From assembly GCA_964505065.1 (NCBI GenBank), contig CAZDGF010000033.1, forward strand, positions 1 to 41,320: a stretch of DNA of 41,320 bases, given 5' to 3'. The notes under the pieces are model-generated. The model was given only the letters and a program-made list of their open reading frames with translations, did no database searches and was not told the origin of the DNA. This document shows positions 7,797-15,717 of this stretch, in pieces (within the stretch, counting starts at the first letter, position 1; every line of letters begins with the position of its first letter). This DNA is from JABMMZ01 sp964505065 (GTDB lineage: Bacteria; Bacteroidota; Bacteroidia; NS11-12g; UBA955). The position numbers and the translations under genes are program-made.

Positions 7797-9365
7797 ATGA
7801 AAAGGAAAGAATTTTTAAAAAAAGCAGCCACCGCAGGCGTTTTACCATTTTTTATCAATGGTTTTAATATAAAATTACATGGTGCTACACCTATGCTTCA
7901 AGCCATAGCTGAGGCAGCAGCCAAAAATGGACGTGTATTTGTTTTAGTACAATTAAATGGCGGAAACGATGGCTTAAATACCATCATTCCTATTGACCAA
8001 TTCAGCAATTTGAGCAATGCACGTAATAATATTTTAATACAACAAAGTAAAGTATTGGCTTTAAATGGCACCTCGGCAACAGGTATGCACCCTGCCATGA
8101 GCGGTTTACGCACAATGTTTAACGATGGGAAAGTTAGTATTGTTCAATCTGTAGGCTATCCAAACCCTAATTTTTCGCATTTTAGAGCAACAGATATTTG
8201 GCATCAAGCTGGCGATAGCACTCAATTTTTAAACACTGGCTGGACAGGCAGATATTTAGAGGATTTATATACTGGTTTTCCAACAGGCTATCCTAACGCC
8301 AACGACCCCGACCCATTGGCAATATCTATTGGATACACCGTAAATACTGCGCTTATGGGACCCACAGGAAGCACAGGTATAGCCATTACAAATCCTAAAG
8401 AATTTTACCAATTGGCAAGCGGCACCACAGATACAGCACCTAATACACCAGGAGGATACGAATTAACGTATGTACGTCTTGTGCTGCAACAAACACAAGC
8501 TTATAACAATGTGGTAAAAACAGCAGCAAATGCTGTAGCCAACAAAGCCACATATCCTACCAACAATAGCCTTGCCGACCAATTAAAAATTGTGGCAAAT
8601 CTTATTGCAGGAGGATTAAGAACACCCATTTATACCGTATCTATTGGGGGGTTTGATACCCACTCATCGCAAGTAAATGTTACAGGCGGAACAGATACAG
8701 GCGAACATGCCAATTTATGGACAAAAGTATCTGAAGCTATAACCGCTTTTCAATCAGATTGCGAACAGTTGGGTATAGCAGATAGAGTGGCAGGTATGAC
8801 TTACAGCGAATTTGGACGCAGAGTAAAAAGCAATGCCAGCTATGGTACCGACCATGGTGCAGCAGCGCCATTAATTGTGTTTGGCAAAAATGTAAATCCA
8901 GGTATTATTGGTAACAATCCTACAATACCTACCAACGTAACAGATGCAGATAATGTGCCAATGCAATACGATTTTAGACAAGTATATGCAAGTGTATTGA
9001 TAGATTGGTTTGAAGCCGGTAAAGCCAAAACAGACAGTAAATTATTGTTAAAAAACTTTGATACATTGGCTATTTTTAAACAAACATTGAGTGTTAAACA
9101 ATTAAATACACAATCTATAAAATTACAAAATTATCCAAATCCATTTAAAGAAATTACAACCATAGAATTTAGCAGCCCTGGTGGAAAAATAGAACTAAAA
9201 TTATATGATAGCCATGGGCGATTGTTAAAAACGATATTTGATGGAAATTTAGCAAAAGGCACTTATAGCGAAGTGTTAGAAGGCAGTAGCCTTCCGGCAG
9301 GAAACTATTATTACCAATTGATAACTCCAATTGGGCAAATAGGTAGAACTTTGGTGAAATTGTAA
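7797..9365 (+). CDS. DUF1501 family protein with T9SS sorting tail
   Basis: A 522-aa DUF1501 protein (sulfatase/alkaline-phosphatase-like fold by family knowledge). The N-terminus, MKRKEFLKKAATAGVLPFF, is a Tat-like signal with KRK in place of RR. The core shows LVQLNGGNDGLNTIIP, QSVGYPNPNFSHFRATDIW, the SIGGFDTHSSQ motif and MTYSEFGRRVKSN...GTDHGAA, all typical of the family. Residues from about 441 form a type A T9SS C-terminal domain: YPNPF, then IELKLYDSHGRLL and LPAGNYYYQLIT, ending RTLVKL. It is therefore expected to cross the outer membrane through T9SS. It follows the DUF1800 gene in one operon. The substrate is unknown. Confidence 0.92.
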   Translation: MKRKEFLKKAATAGVLPFFINGFNIKLHGATPMLQAIAEAAAKNGRVFVLVQLNGGNDGLNTIIPIDQFSNLSNARNNILIQQSKVLALNGTSATGMHPAMSGLRTMFNDGKVSIVQSVGYPNPNFSHFRATDIWHQAGDSTQFLNTGWTGRYLEDLYTGFPTGYPNANDPDPLAISIGYTVNTALMGPTGSTGIAITNPKEFYQLASGTTDTAPNTPGGYELTYVRLVLQQTQAYNNVVKTAANAVANKATYPTNNSLADQLKIVANLIAGGLRTPIYTVSIGGFDTHSSQVNVTGGTDTGEHANLWTKVSEAITAFQSDCEQLGIADRVAGMTYSEFGRRVKSNASYGTDHGAAAPLIVFGKNVNPGIIGNNPTIPTNVTDADNVPMQYDFRQVYASVLIDWFEAGKAKTDSKLLLKNFDTLAIFKQTLSVKQLNTQSIKLQNYPNPFKEITTIEFSSPGGKIELKLYDSHGRLLKTIFDGNLAKGTYSEVLEGSSLPAGNYYYQLITPIGQIGRTLVKL

Positions 9366-10086
9366 GATGTTTTTCTTTTAAAGTTGAAAACAGATAATTT
9401 TATAATTTTATACAATATAAATCTATAATGAGCGTTATAGAAGATTATGAATTACAATTTTTCAAAATTTTTTTTATTAATATTTAGTTTCTTAATATTT
9501 ATAGTAAATTCAATACTGTCCTAAATAAAAATCAGGAATAAAAATTAGCGAGTCAAATCAATATTTTTACTTAAAAAAGCAATAGAAATTAAAAAAGAAC
9601 CCCCTGTATTGTTTTTTTATTTTTAGGAGGTGGATGTTCAAAAGGGTTATTCAGCCAATAATAGAGTTCTATTTTTGTAAAACAATTTAATCTGATGAAT
9701 GCTACTAAATTTGATAGGTGCCAACCATATTTTGCTATGTTTTTAACCCAAATTCAGCAATAGCATTGCTGAATCGAATAACAAATTGCAAATCATGTTT
9801 TTACAAAACATAATTGCAATTTTTAAATCGGGGTTAAGCCCAACTAAATCAAATAGTTCAATTTTTCAAATTTCCTATTGATTAATTTGGGCTTATCTGT
9901 TTGATGTTTTTTGACAAGATTTTAAAAATTATTTCTATCTAATTTTGCAATTATTTGGCTAAATAATGTGTAATTTGTCATTGAAGAAGGTGGTTTTGTT
10001 TGCAACCTCAAAGGTAACTTTGAGTTACTTTACTTCATTCTTCTTTTTTTATTTATTTAGGACGCTATTGATTAATTTATTTTTAA
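9366..10086. other. 721-bp non-coding interval
   Basis: No convincing coding frame on either strand; a 73-codon plus-strand frame at 9966-10187 is low complexity and runs into ftsE. The first part (9366-9509) holds a perfect 7-bp hairpin TCTATAA/TTATAGA (9422-9441). It also holds an AT-only hairpin followed by T's (AATTTT/AAAATT, 9456-9475), which could end the DUF1501 transcript. The rest (9510-10071) is a hairpin-rich element bounded by inverted repeats, listed separately. Confidence 0.7.
9510..10071. mobile_element. Candidate non-autonomous element with 20-bp terminal inverted repeats
   Basis: The ends, TCAATACTGTCCTAAATAAA (9510-9529) and its complement form TTTATTTAGGACGCTATTGA (10052-10071), match at 18 of 20 positions. 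The inside carries a perfect 10-bp stem (ATTCAGCAAT/ATTGCTGAAT, 9752-9774), a two-part stem at 9783-9822 and a long imperfect stem at 9835-9895. An outer TTAACCC/GGGTTAA pairing (9743-9749 with 9831-9837) encloses the first two. There is no transposase frame. A MITE, an insertion-sequence remnant or a structured RNA would all fit; the terminal repeats favour a mobile origin. No clear target duplication was found. Confidence 0.45.
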
Positions 10087-10776
10087 TTAATCTACCAACA
10101 CCACCCCACCGTTCACTTTATGGTCTTCTACCCTTACTACTCTTGCAGGAAATTTTTCGAGCAAGCGCATTTCGTGGGTACTCATAATTACTGCTGTGTT
10201 TTCTTCCATAGCCAGCTGTTGTAGCAGCTTGGTTATATCGTCCGATATTTCGGGGTCCAAGTTGCCAGTTGGTTCATCTGCCAATATAATTTCGGGTTTG
10301 TTAAGCAATGCTCGGGCTATAACCAAACGCTGCTGTTCGCCCCCACTCAATTGGTGTGGCATTTTATAATCTTTGGTTTCTAAGCCAACTTTTTGTAGCA
10401 CCTCGCTTACACGTTTAGCCATTTCCATTTTATTTTTCCAGCCTGTGGCTTTTAGCACAAAAAGTAGGTTTTCTTTGGCGTTTCTATCTGTTAGTAATTG
10501 AAAATCTTGAAAAATAATACCTAATTTTCGTCTTAATTTTGGCACTTGTTTGCGTTTTAGTTTCATTAAATCGAACCCAGCCACTTGACCATTGCCCAAT
10601 TCCAATTTCAACTCGCCATAAAGAGTTTTTAGCAAAGAACTTTTGCCACTGCCTGTTTTACCAATAATATAGGTAAACTCGCCTTTATGGATACTTAAAT
10701 TTACTTGGTGTAAAATTAAATTTTTCTCTTGAAAAATATCTGCATTTTGTAGGTTTATAACCGTTTCAGTTGTCAT
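10087..10776 (-). CDS. ftsE: FtsE-like ABC transporter ATP-binding protein
   Basis: 229-aa ABC ATPase of the FtsE/LolD class. Walker A is GKTGSGKS (39-46), the Q-loop is IIFQDFQLL (about 87-95), the signature LSGGEQQR is at 143-150, Walker B is ILADEPTGNLD (164-174), and the switch His is in STHEMR. FtsE works with the membrane protein FtsX to control peptidoglycan hydrolases at the division septum. The short, soluble form, GNLDP motif and Bacteroidota context favour FtsE, but no ftsX lies adjacent, so a LolD-like role cannot be excluded. A TACTTTCG box about 13 bp upstream may be its own promoter. The ung gene ends 25 bp upstream on the same strand. Confidence 0.82.
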   Translation of the reverse strand: MTTETVINLQNADIFQEKNLILHQVNLSIHKGEFTYIIGKTGSGKSSLLKTLYGELKLELGNGQVAGFDLMKLKRKQVPKLRRKLGIIFQDFQLLTDRNAKENLLFVLKATGWKNKMEMAKRVSEVLQKVGLETKDYKMPHQLSGGEQQRLVIARALLNKPEIILADEPTGNLDPEISDDITKLLQQLAMEENTAVIMSTHEMRLLEKFPARVVRVEDHKVNGGVVLVD

Positions 10777-10801
10777 AATATAATTGGCGAAAGTACAACA
10801 C

Positions 10802-11482
10802 CTAAAGCAATTGCCAATCTATAGGGGCTATTCCTTTTTCAACAAGGTAGGCATTGGTTTTAGAAAAAGGCTTGCTACCCAAAAAACCTGTATGGGCTGA
10901 AAATGGCGAGGGATGGGGCGCTTTTAATACACAATGTTGCTGTTCATTTATCCATACACTTTTGCTTTGCGCATATTTTCCCCATAGTATAAATACAATG
11001 TTTTGCTTTTGGTGGTTCAATATTTCTATTACTTTATCGGTAAAGGTTTCCCAGCCTTTGCCTTGGTGGCTGCCTGCCTCATTTGCCCTTACGGTAAGCG
11101 TAGCATTTAGCATTAAAACTCCTTGCGCAGCCCATGGTAGTAAATACCCATGCAGAGGGGTTACAATATTCAAATCTGCATACAGCTCTTTGTAAATATT
11201 TTTGAGCGAAGGTGGTATAGCTATACCTTTGTTAACGCTAAAACACAAGCCATGTGCTTGCCCTGCACCATGGTATGGGTCTTGCCCAAGTATTACTACT
11301 TTTACTTGGCTAAAAGGTGTATGCGTAAAAGCAGAAAATATTTGCCCGCCATTGGGGTAAATAGTATGCCCTGCATTTTTTTCGGCTAATAAAAAATCTT
11401 TTAACGCTTTGAAATAAGGTTGCTCAAATTCCGTTTTAAGCACCTCGTACCATTGGGGTTCTATGTTTACTTGCTGTGGCAT
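10802..11482 (-). CDS. ung: Uracil-DNA glycosylase (family 1)
   Basis: Removes uracil from DNA as the first step of base excision repair. From the ATG at 11482 it is 226 aa, the usual size. The water-activating loop GQDPYHG is at 66-72 (catalytic Asp68), the uracil-pocket region PPSLKNIYKEL at 90-100, LLLN-like VLMLNATLTVR at 122-132, and the DNA-intercalation loop HPSPFSAHTGF at 190-200 with catalytic His190. The frame stays open 58 codons further upstream, but that part has no family match and lies before a TATCTTTG promoter box, so it is treated as untranslated. Only 25 bp separate it from ftsE downstream. Confidence 0.95.
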   Translation of the reverse strand: MPQQVNIEPQWYEVLKTEFEQPYFKALKDFLLAEKNAGHTIYPNGGQIFSAFTHTPFSQVKVVILGQDPYHGAGQAHGLCFSVNKGIAIPPSLKNIYKELYADLNIVTPLHGYLLPWAAQGVLMLNATLTVRANEAGSHQGKGWETFTDKVIEILNHQKQNIVFILWGKYAQSKSVWINEQQHCVLKAPHPSPFSAHTGFLGSKPFSKTNAYLVEKGIAPIDWQLL

Positions 11483-11486
11483 AGGG

Positions 11487-11494
11487 CAAAGATA
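11487..11494 (-). promoter_or_regulatory. -7 box of ung
   Basis: TATCTTTG on the minus strand matches TAnnTTTG exactly and lies four bases before the ung ATG at 11482. This fixes the short start and implies a near-leaderless message. Confidence 0.5.
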
Positions 11495-11551
11495 GGATTT
11501 AGCAAATAATATTAATGATGAGGCAACTAATAAGCGTTTATAAATTAGTAA

Positions 11552-11575
11552 ATGGTTCGTTAAGACACGAACCAT
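11552..11575. repeat. Perfect 8-bp inverted repeat ATGGTTCG/CGAACCAT
   Basis: ATGGTTCG (11552-11559), an 8-base loop and CGAACCAT (11568-11575) form a perfect hairpin in the ung/membrane-gene intergenic region. No T-run follows, so it is more likely a binding site or repeat relic than a terminator. GAACCATAG recurs at 12238-12246, past the membrane gene. Confidence 0.5.
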
Positions 11576-11621
11576 AGCTAAGACAGCAATAAGATTTTTT
11601 GTATCATAGTAGGAAAAACAT

Positions 11622-11652
11622 CTTGAAGGGAGCAAAACTTTGATTACTTTTG
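11622..11652 (+). promoter_or_regulatory. Promoter of the small-ORF/membrane-protein cassette
   Basis: TTG (11623-11625), exactly 19 bases, then TACTTTTG (11645-11652): a full consensus Bacteroidota promoter. The leader to the ATG at 11685 would be about 28 nt. Confidence 0.6.
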
Positions 11653-11684
11653 TCATTTATTAAACCTACAAAAACATAATAAAA

Positions 11685-11762
11685 ATGATTTCAAAAGGGC
11701 AAATTGAAAACACGATAGACTTGGGTATAGAAAATATAGCAGCAGTTAAACGAGATAAATGA
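11685..11762 (+). CDS. 25-aa small ORF coupled to the membrane-protein gene
   Basis: ATG at 11685 opens a 25-codon frame (MISKGQIENTIDLG..., ending AAVKRDK) whose TGA overlaps the ATG of the next gene (ATGA at 11759-11762). It has its own consensus promoter 30 bp upstream, and the composition looks like ordinary soluble coding sequence. It could be a leader peptide that couples translation to the membrane protein, or the residue of a truncated longer gene. I do not recognise it. Confidence 0.4.
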   Translation: MISKGQIENTIDLGIENIAAVKRDK

Positions 11763-12220
11763 AATTTAATTTTAAACAGTTTTTAGTATTTTTTATTATT
11801 AATAATGTTCTAAATATCATTGGTTGGTATTATAGATTTGACGAAGTTACATATTTTATTTATCCTCTGAATATAAAGGATGCGTTAGGTATGATTTTTT
11901 GGAATTCATTTTTTCAAATAATGCTATTTTTGAATTATAAAAAATATAATTTCAAATTATTTTATTTAATATTTATCCTATTTATTCCACGACTATTAAC
12001 ATATATCCTTTCCTATAAAAACAATGATTTTGAATTAATGGAAATTCTTAATTCATATAACGGCTTACAGAGTTTATGGATAGAACCATTATTCCATAAT
12101 AATTATAAAATATTAAATGAAATAATTGATAGACATATTTTGTATTTCATTGCTATTTCACTTCAAATTTCTACGGTTTATTTCTTATCAAAAAAAATTG
12201 TCAGTAAAGTTAAAAATTAG
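11759..12220 (+). CDS. Hypothetical four-helix membrane protein
   Basis: 153 aa, not recognised. Hydrophobic stretches at about residues 8-23, 42-58, 66-84 and 127-145 suggest four membrane helices, with a loop containing NSYNGLQSLWIEP between the third and fourth. Aromatic and Lys/Asn content is high. Its base composition is more AT-rich than its neighbours, and it sits alone between ung and a convergent hypothetical gene, which would fit a recently acquired or fast-evolving gene. It is probably translated from the same message as the 25-codon frame just upstream. Confidence 0.65.
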   Translation: MKFNFKQFLVFFIINNVLNIIGWYYRFDEVTYFIYPLNIKDALGMIFWNSFFQIMLFLNYKKYNFKLFYLIFILFIPRLLTYILSYKNNDFELMEILNSYNGLQSLWIEPLFHNNYKILNEIIDRHILYFIAISLQISTVYFLSKKIVSKVKN

Positions 12221-12256
12221 AGGATTCTTAAAAAAATGAACCATAGTTATGTTTTC

Positions 12257-12700
12257 TTATTGCTTATACGTTTTTAATTCTAAAATACCTCCTTTAAAAA
12301 ATTCTTTGGTTATGCCATCAGGCTGCGTTCTTATCATTTGAAGTAATTTTCCTTCTTCAGATATTTTAATTTCGTACATATATTTTTTTCCAGAAATACC
12401 AGATACCGATATTCCTTTAAAAGTGGTTATCAAACCATCCATATATTTTTCTATAGAAATTAAACTGTACACTTGCGATGCACTGATAGTACCCGAACTG
12501 TAAACATTGTGTACCATAATACCATCGTTAAAAGAAAAGGTATAAAGCTCATCGGTGGTAATGTTTTTTAACTGTCCAGAATCGTAATAAGATACAGAAC
12601 TGGCTTGAATTGTTACGCCTTTTAAATCGGTATATTGGGCATAAATATTTTGAAATGCAACAATAGCCAAAAGGGTTAAGAGGTTTTTAATTTTTTTCAT
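12257..12700 (-). CDS. Secreted or periplasmic hypothetical protein
   Basis: 147 aa, not assigned to a family. The first 21 residues form a signal peptide (MKKIKNLLTLLAIVAF, cleavage expected after IYA, leaving QYTD...). The mature part has alternating hydrophobic/polar stretches consistent with beta strands, such as VTIQASSVSYY, LYTFSFNDGIMVHNVY and KKYMYEIKISEEGKLL, and no cysteines. A small beta-rich periplasmic or surface protein is likely. It faces the preceding membrane gene (convergent, 36 bp apart). Confidence 0.7.
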   Translation of the reverse strand: MKKIKNLLTLLAIVAFQNIYAQYTDLKGVTIQASSVSYYDSGQLKNITTDELYTFSFNDGIMVHNVYSSGTISASQVYSLISIEKYMDGLITTFKGISVSGISGKKYMYEIKISEEGKLLQMIRTQPDGITKEFFKGGILELKTYKQ

Positions 12701-12811
12701 GTTTTTATTTGTTTAAATTTATGTTACAAACAAACAATGAATTTTATGCTACAGAAATACTACAAATGAGGTATATTGAAAGAATATAGCCAAAATAATT
12801 CAACAAACCAA

Positions 12812-12958
12812 CCTCCGCATAGGCGGAGCAGGCTCTAACCCCTCCATACTTCGGCAAGCTCAGTAACCAAAGGGGGGGAATAAAACCCCAAAACTTCCAA
12901 CTCCAAGTCTTCAAACTCCCAACTCCCTAATTCCTTACCCCTATATCCTAATTCCTAA
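12812..12958. repeat. Composite intergenic repeat, copy A
   Basis: In order: a CTCCGC/GCGGAG hairpin (12813-12828); CCCCTCCATACTTCGGCAAG leading into GCTCAG; GGGAATAAAACC (12876-12887); then a degenerate array of words such as CCAACTCC, AAACTCCCAACTCCC and CCTAATTCC up to and into the clpB stop codon. The same modules in the same order occur on the minus strand at 30569-30766. Confidence 0.65.
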
Positions 12959-15542
12959 CTACAATCATATTCTCAAAACTATCTACTACAATTGGCTGCT
13001 CTTTTTTAAGTTCGCCCATTAGTATTTTTTTAGATAATTCGTTCAATACTTTTTTCTGTACTACACGTTTCAAAGGGCGTGCGCCAAATTGTGGGTCGTA
13101 GCCCAGTTGCGCTATCCAATCTATTGCCTCATCGGTAAATGAAATAGTATAGCCTGCATCTGCCAATTGCTTGGCTACTATTGCCAATTGTAGTTTTACT
13201 ATTTCGTGTACATTTTCTCTACTCAAAGGTTCAAACATTATTACTTCATCTATTCTATTCAAAAACTCTGGGCGAATGGTATTGCGCAGTATTTGGTAAA
13301 CCTCTGTTTTGGTTTTTGCTAATATTTCCTCTTTGTTTTCGTCTGTTATATTTTCAAAATTTTCTTGAATAATATGAGAGCCAATATTGCTTGTCATAAT
13401 AACAATGGTATTTTTAAAATTGGCTGTACGCCCTTTGTTGTCGGTTAATCTGCCATCGTCTAACACTTGTAATAAAATGTTAAAAACATCGGGGTGTGCT
13501 TTTTCTATTTCATCTAAAAGAATAACAGAATATGGTCGCCTACGCACAGCTTCGGTTAATTGCCCGCCTTCATCGTAACCTACATATCCAGGGGGCGCAC
13601 CGATAAGGCGGCTTACAGTATGTTTTTCTTGATATTCGCTCATATCTATACGCACCATGGCATTGTCATCATTAAATAAAAAAGAGGCTAAAGCTTTTGC
13701 CAATTCTGTTTTTCCTACACCTGTAGTACCCAAAAATATGAAAGAACCTATTGGACGTTTTGGGTCTTGCAGCCCTGCCCTGCTTCTACGCACAGCATCG
13801 GCAATAGAAACAATGGCTTCCTGTTGCCCTACCACACGCCTGTGCAATTCTGTTTCTAAATGAATGAGTTTTTCTCGCTCACTTTGCAACATTCTACTCA
13901 CGGGAATACCTGTCCATTTACTTACCACTTCGGCAATATCTTCTGCATCTACTTCCTCTTTTACCATAGGTTTATCGCCTTGCAGAGTTATTAGTTGGGT
14001 TTGCAATGTCAATACATTTTTTTCGGCTTCTTTTATTTTGCCATAGCGCAATTCTGCTACTTGCCCAAAATCGCCATTGCGCTCAGCTTGTTCGGCTTGG
14101 TATTTAAAGTTTTCAATTTCAGCTTTGGTTGCTTGTATTTTTTCAACCACCTCCTTTTCGCTTATCCAACGGGCATTTATAGCATTGCGGGTTTCGCTCA
14201 AGTTGGCTATTTCTGCATTTAATTTGTTTAATTTATCAGTATCGTTTTCTTTTTTAATGGCTTCTCTTTCAATTTCAAGTTGCATTATTTTTCGGTTAAA
14301 TTCGTCAAGTTCCTCAGGTAAAGAATCTATTTCAATTCTTAATTTACTGGCAGCCTCATCTAACAAATCTATGGCTTTATCGGGCAAAAATCTATCGCTA
14401 ATATATCTGCTTGAAAGCTCTACTGCATTGATAATGGCTTCGTCTTTTATCCTTACTTTATGGTGGGTTTCGTAGCGTTCTTTTAAGCCTCTTAAAATAG
14501 AAATAGCGTCTGCTTCCTCTGGTTCCTCTACCATTACTTTTTGGAAACGTCTTTCTAAAGCCTTATCGTTTTCTATGTATTTTTGATACTCTGCTAATGT
14601 TGTTGCGCCTATGGCTTTAAGCTCGCCACGTGCTAAAGCAGGTTTTAAAATATTGGCAGCATCCATTGCGCCCTCGCTTTTACCAGCACCTACAAGGGTA
14701 TGTATTTCATCAATAAATAAAACAATTTCGCCTGCACTTTTTATCACTTCGTTTACAACGGCTTTTAAGCGTTCTTCAAACTCACCTTTGTATTTTGCTC
14801 CCGCTATCAATGCACCCATATCTAAACTAAAAAGGGTTTTACTTTTCAAATTTTCTGGCACATCGCCTTGCACAATTCTACGAGCCAAGCCTTCGGCTAT
14901 GGCTGTTTTACCAACACCAGGCTCGCCTATCAATACAGGATTATTTTTTGTTCTGCGGCTTAATATTTGCAAAACACGTCTTATTTCTTCATCTCGCCCA
15001 ATTACAGGGTCGAGCTTGCCTTTTTGAGCTAATTCATTAAGGTTTAAAGCATATTTTTTAAGCGCATTGTATTGTTCGCCTCCGCTTTGCGAGTTTACAG
15101 TATTGCTGCCTTTTAGTTCTTTAATGGCTTTTTTAGCATCGTCTAACTTTATACCTGCATCTTTAAGCAAATTGGCAATGGTATCGTTGTTAGAAAGCAA
15201 GCCAATTATTAAATGTTCAATAGCAACATATTCATCGCCAAATTCTTTAATGGCTTTTTCGGCAGCCATTAGCGTGGTATTGGCTTGGGGCGAAAGAAAT
15301 TGATTGGATTGTGTGCCTACAATTTTTGGCAAACCTGCAATAATAGCCTCTACAGATTGTTTTATTCTTTGACTATTAGCCCCAGTTTTATTGAGTATAA
15401 ATGTGATTACCTCTTCATCGTTTTCAAAAATGCTTTTTAAAATATGGGCATTTTCTATTGCAGGATTATTATTCTCGAAAGCCAATTGTTGCGCTGTTTG
15501 CATACACTCTTGCGCTTTAATTGTAAATTTATTCAAATTCAT
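12948..15542 (-). CDS. clpB: ATP-dependent disaggregase ClpB
   Basis: Hsp100 chaperone that, with DnaK, threads and refolds aggregated proteins in the cytosol. It is 864 aa, normal length. Domains: Clp N domain (1-145); AAA1 with Walker A GEPGVGKT (206-213), pore loop YKGEFE (251-256) and Walker B LFIDEIH; middle coiled-coil (about 410-525); AAA2 with GTTGVGKT (605-612), pore loop GYVGYDEG (652-659) and arginine-finger region RPEFLNRIDE. No IGF/IGL loop for ClpP is evident, as expected for ClpB. The last codons and stop (VVRN-stop) fall within the composite repeat downstream. It is divergent from the SPFH gene; no heat-shock element was recognised, only a palindrome at 15621-15632. Confidence 0.97.
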   Translation of the reverse strand: MNLNKFTIKAQECMQTAQQLAFENNNPAIENAHILKSIFENDEEVITFILNKTGANSQRIKQSVEAIIAGLPKIVGTQSNQFLSPQANTTLMAAEKAIKEFGDEYVAIEHLIIGLLSNNDTIANLLKDAGIKLDDAKKAIKELKGSNTVNSQSGGEQYNALKKYALNLNELAQKGKLDPVIGRDEEIRRVLQILSRRTKNNPVLIGEPGVGKTAIAEGLARRIVQGDVPENLKSKTLFSLDMGALIAGAKYKGEFEERLKAVVNEVIKSAGEIVLFIDEIHTLVGAGKSEGAMDAANILKPALARGELKAIGATTLAEYQKYIENDKALERRFQKVMVEEPEEADAISILRGLKERYETHHKVRIKDEAIINAVELSSRYISDRFLPDKAIDLLDEAASKLRIEIDSLPEELDEFNRKIMQLEIEREAIKKENDTDKLNKLNAEIANLSETRNAINARWISEKEVVEKIQATKAEIENFKYQAEQAERNGDFGQVAELRYGKIKEAEKNVLTLQTQLITLQGDKPMVKEEVDAEDIAEVVSKWTGIPVSRMLQSEREKLIHLETELHRRVVGQQEAIVSIADAVRRSRAGLQDPKRPIGSFIFLGTTGVGKTELAKALASFLFNDDNAMVRIDMSEYQEKHTVSRLIGAPPGYVGYDEGGQLTEAVRRRPYSVILLDEIEKAHPDVFNILLQVLDDGRLTDNKGRTANFKNTIVIMTSNIGSHIIQENFENITDENKEEILAKTKTEVYQILRNTIRPEFLNRIDEVIMFEPLSRENVHEIVKLQLAIVAKQLADAGYTISFTDEAIDWIAQLGYDPQFGARPLKRVVQKKVLNELSKKILMGELKKEQPIVVDSFENMIVVRN

Positions 15543-15620
15543 ACTTTATAGCTATCAAAAAAATAACCAAGTGTAAAAAACTGCTATAATGGCTTATTAA
15601 AGTGAATTTTTGACTGTTTT

Positions 15621-15632
15621 AATGTTAACATT
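15621..15632. promoter_or_regulatory. Perfect 12-bp palindrome AATGTTAACATT between clpB and the SPFH gene
   Basis: AATGTTAACATT reads the same on both strands and overlaps a second dyad, TAACATTGTTA (15626-15636). It lies midway in the 175-bp divergent intergenic region, a plausible place for a dimeric regulator to act on both genes. In AT-rich DNA such a dyad can also arise by chance. Confidence 0.3.
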
Positions 15633-15690
15633 GTTAGATAAATATGCTATTTTTTCCGATTGAGTTTTTTTCAAAACCCTTAATTACTTT

Positions 15691-15698
15691 TAATTTTG
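15691..15698 (+). promoter_or_regulatory. -7 box of the SPFH gene
   Basis: TAATTTTG matches TAnnTTTG exactly, 19 bp before the ATG at 15718. The -33 position holds only a T-run. Confidence 0.45.
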
Positions 15699-15717
15699 TA
15701 TCTAAATTCTATTAAAT

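Noticed and set aside
9966..10187. 73-codon plus-strand frame before and into ftsE
   Set aside because: Low-complexity Phe/Leu-rich translation, crosses the inverted-repeat end at 10052-10071 and runs into the antisense of ftsE; no start signals.
11483..11656. 58-codon N-terminal extension of Ung
   Set aside because: Matches no Ung N-terminus and lies upstream of a TATCTTTG promoter box; the ATG at 11482 gives the normal length.
11569..12246. GAACCATAG direct repeats as target-site duplication of a mobile cassette
   Set aside because: Only 9 bp and exact by inspection in two AT-rich gaps; no inverted ends or recombinase gene. Kept only as a side note in the cassette finding.
12884..12958. 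CRISPR-like array
   Set aside because: Words are 7-9 bp, degenerate and without spacers of constant length; no cas genes in the window.
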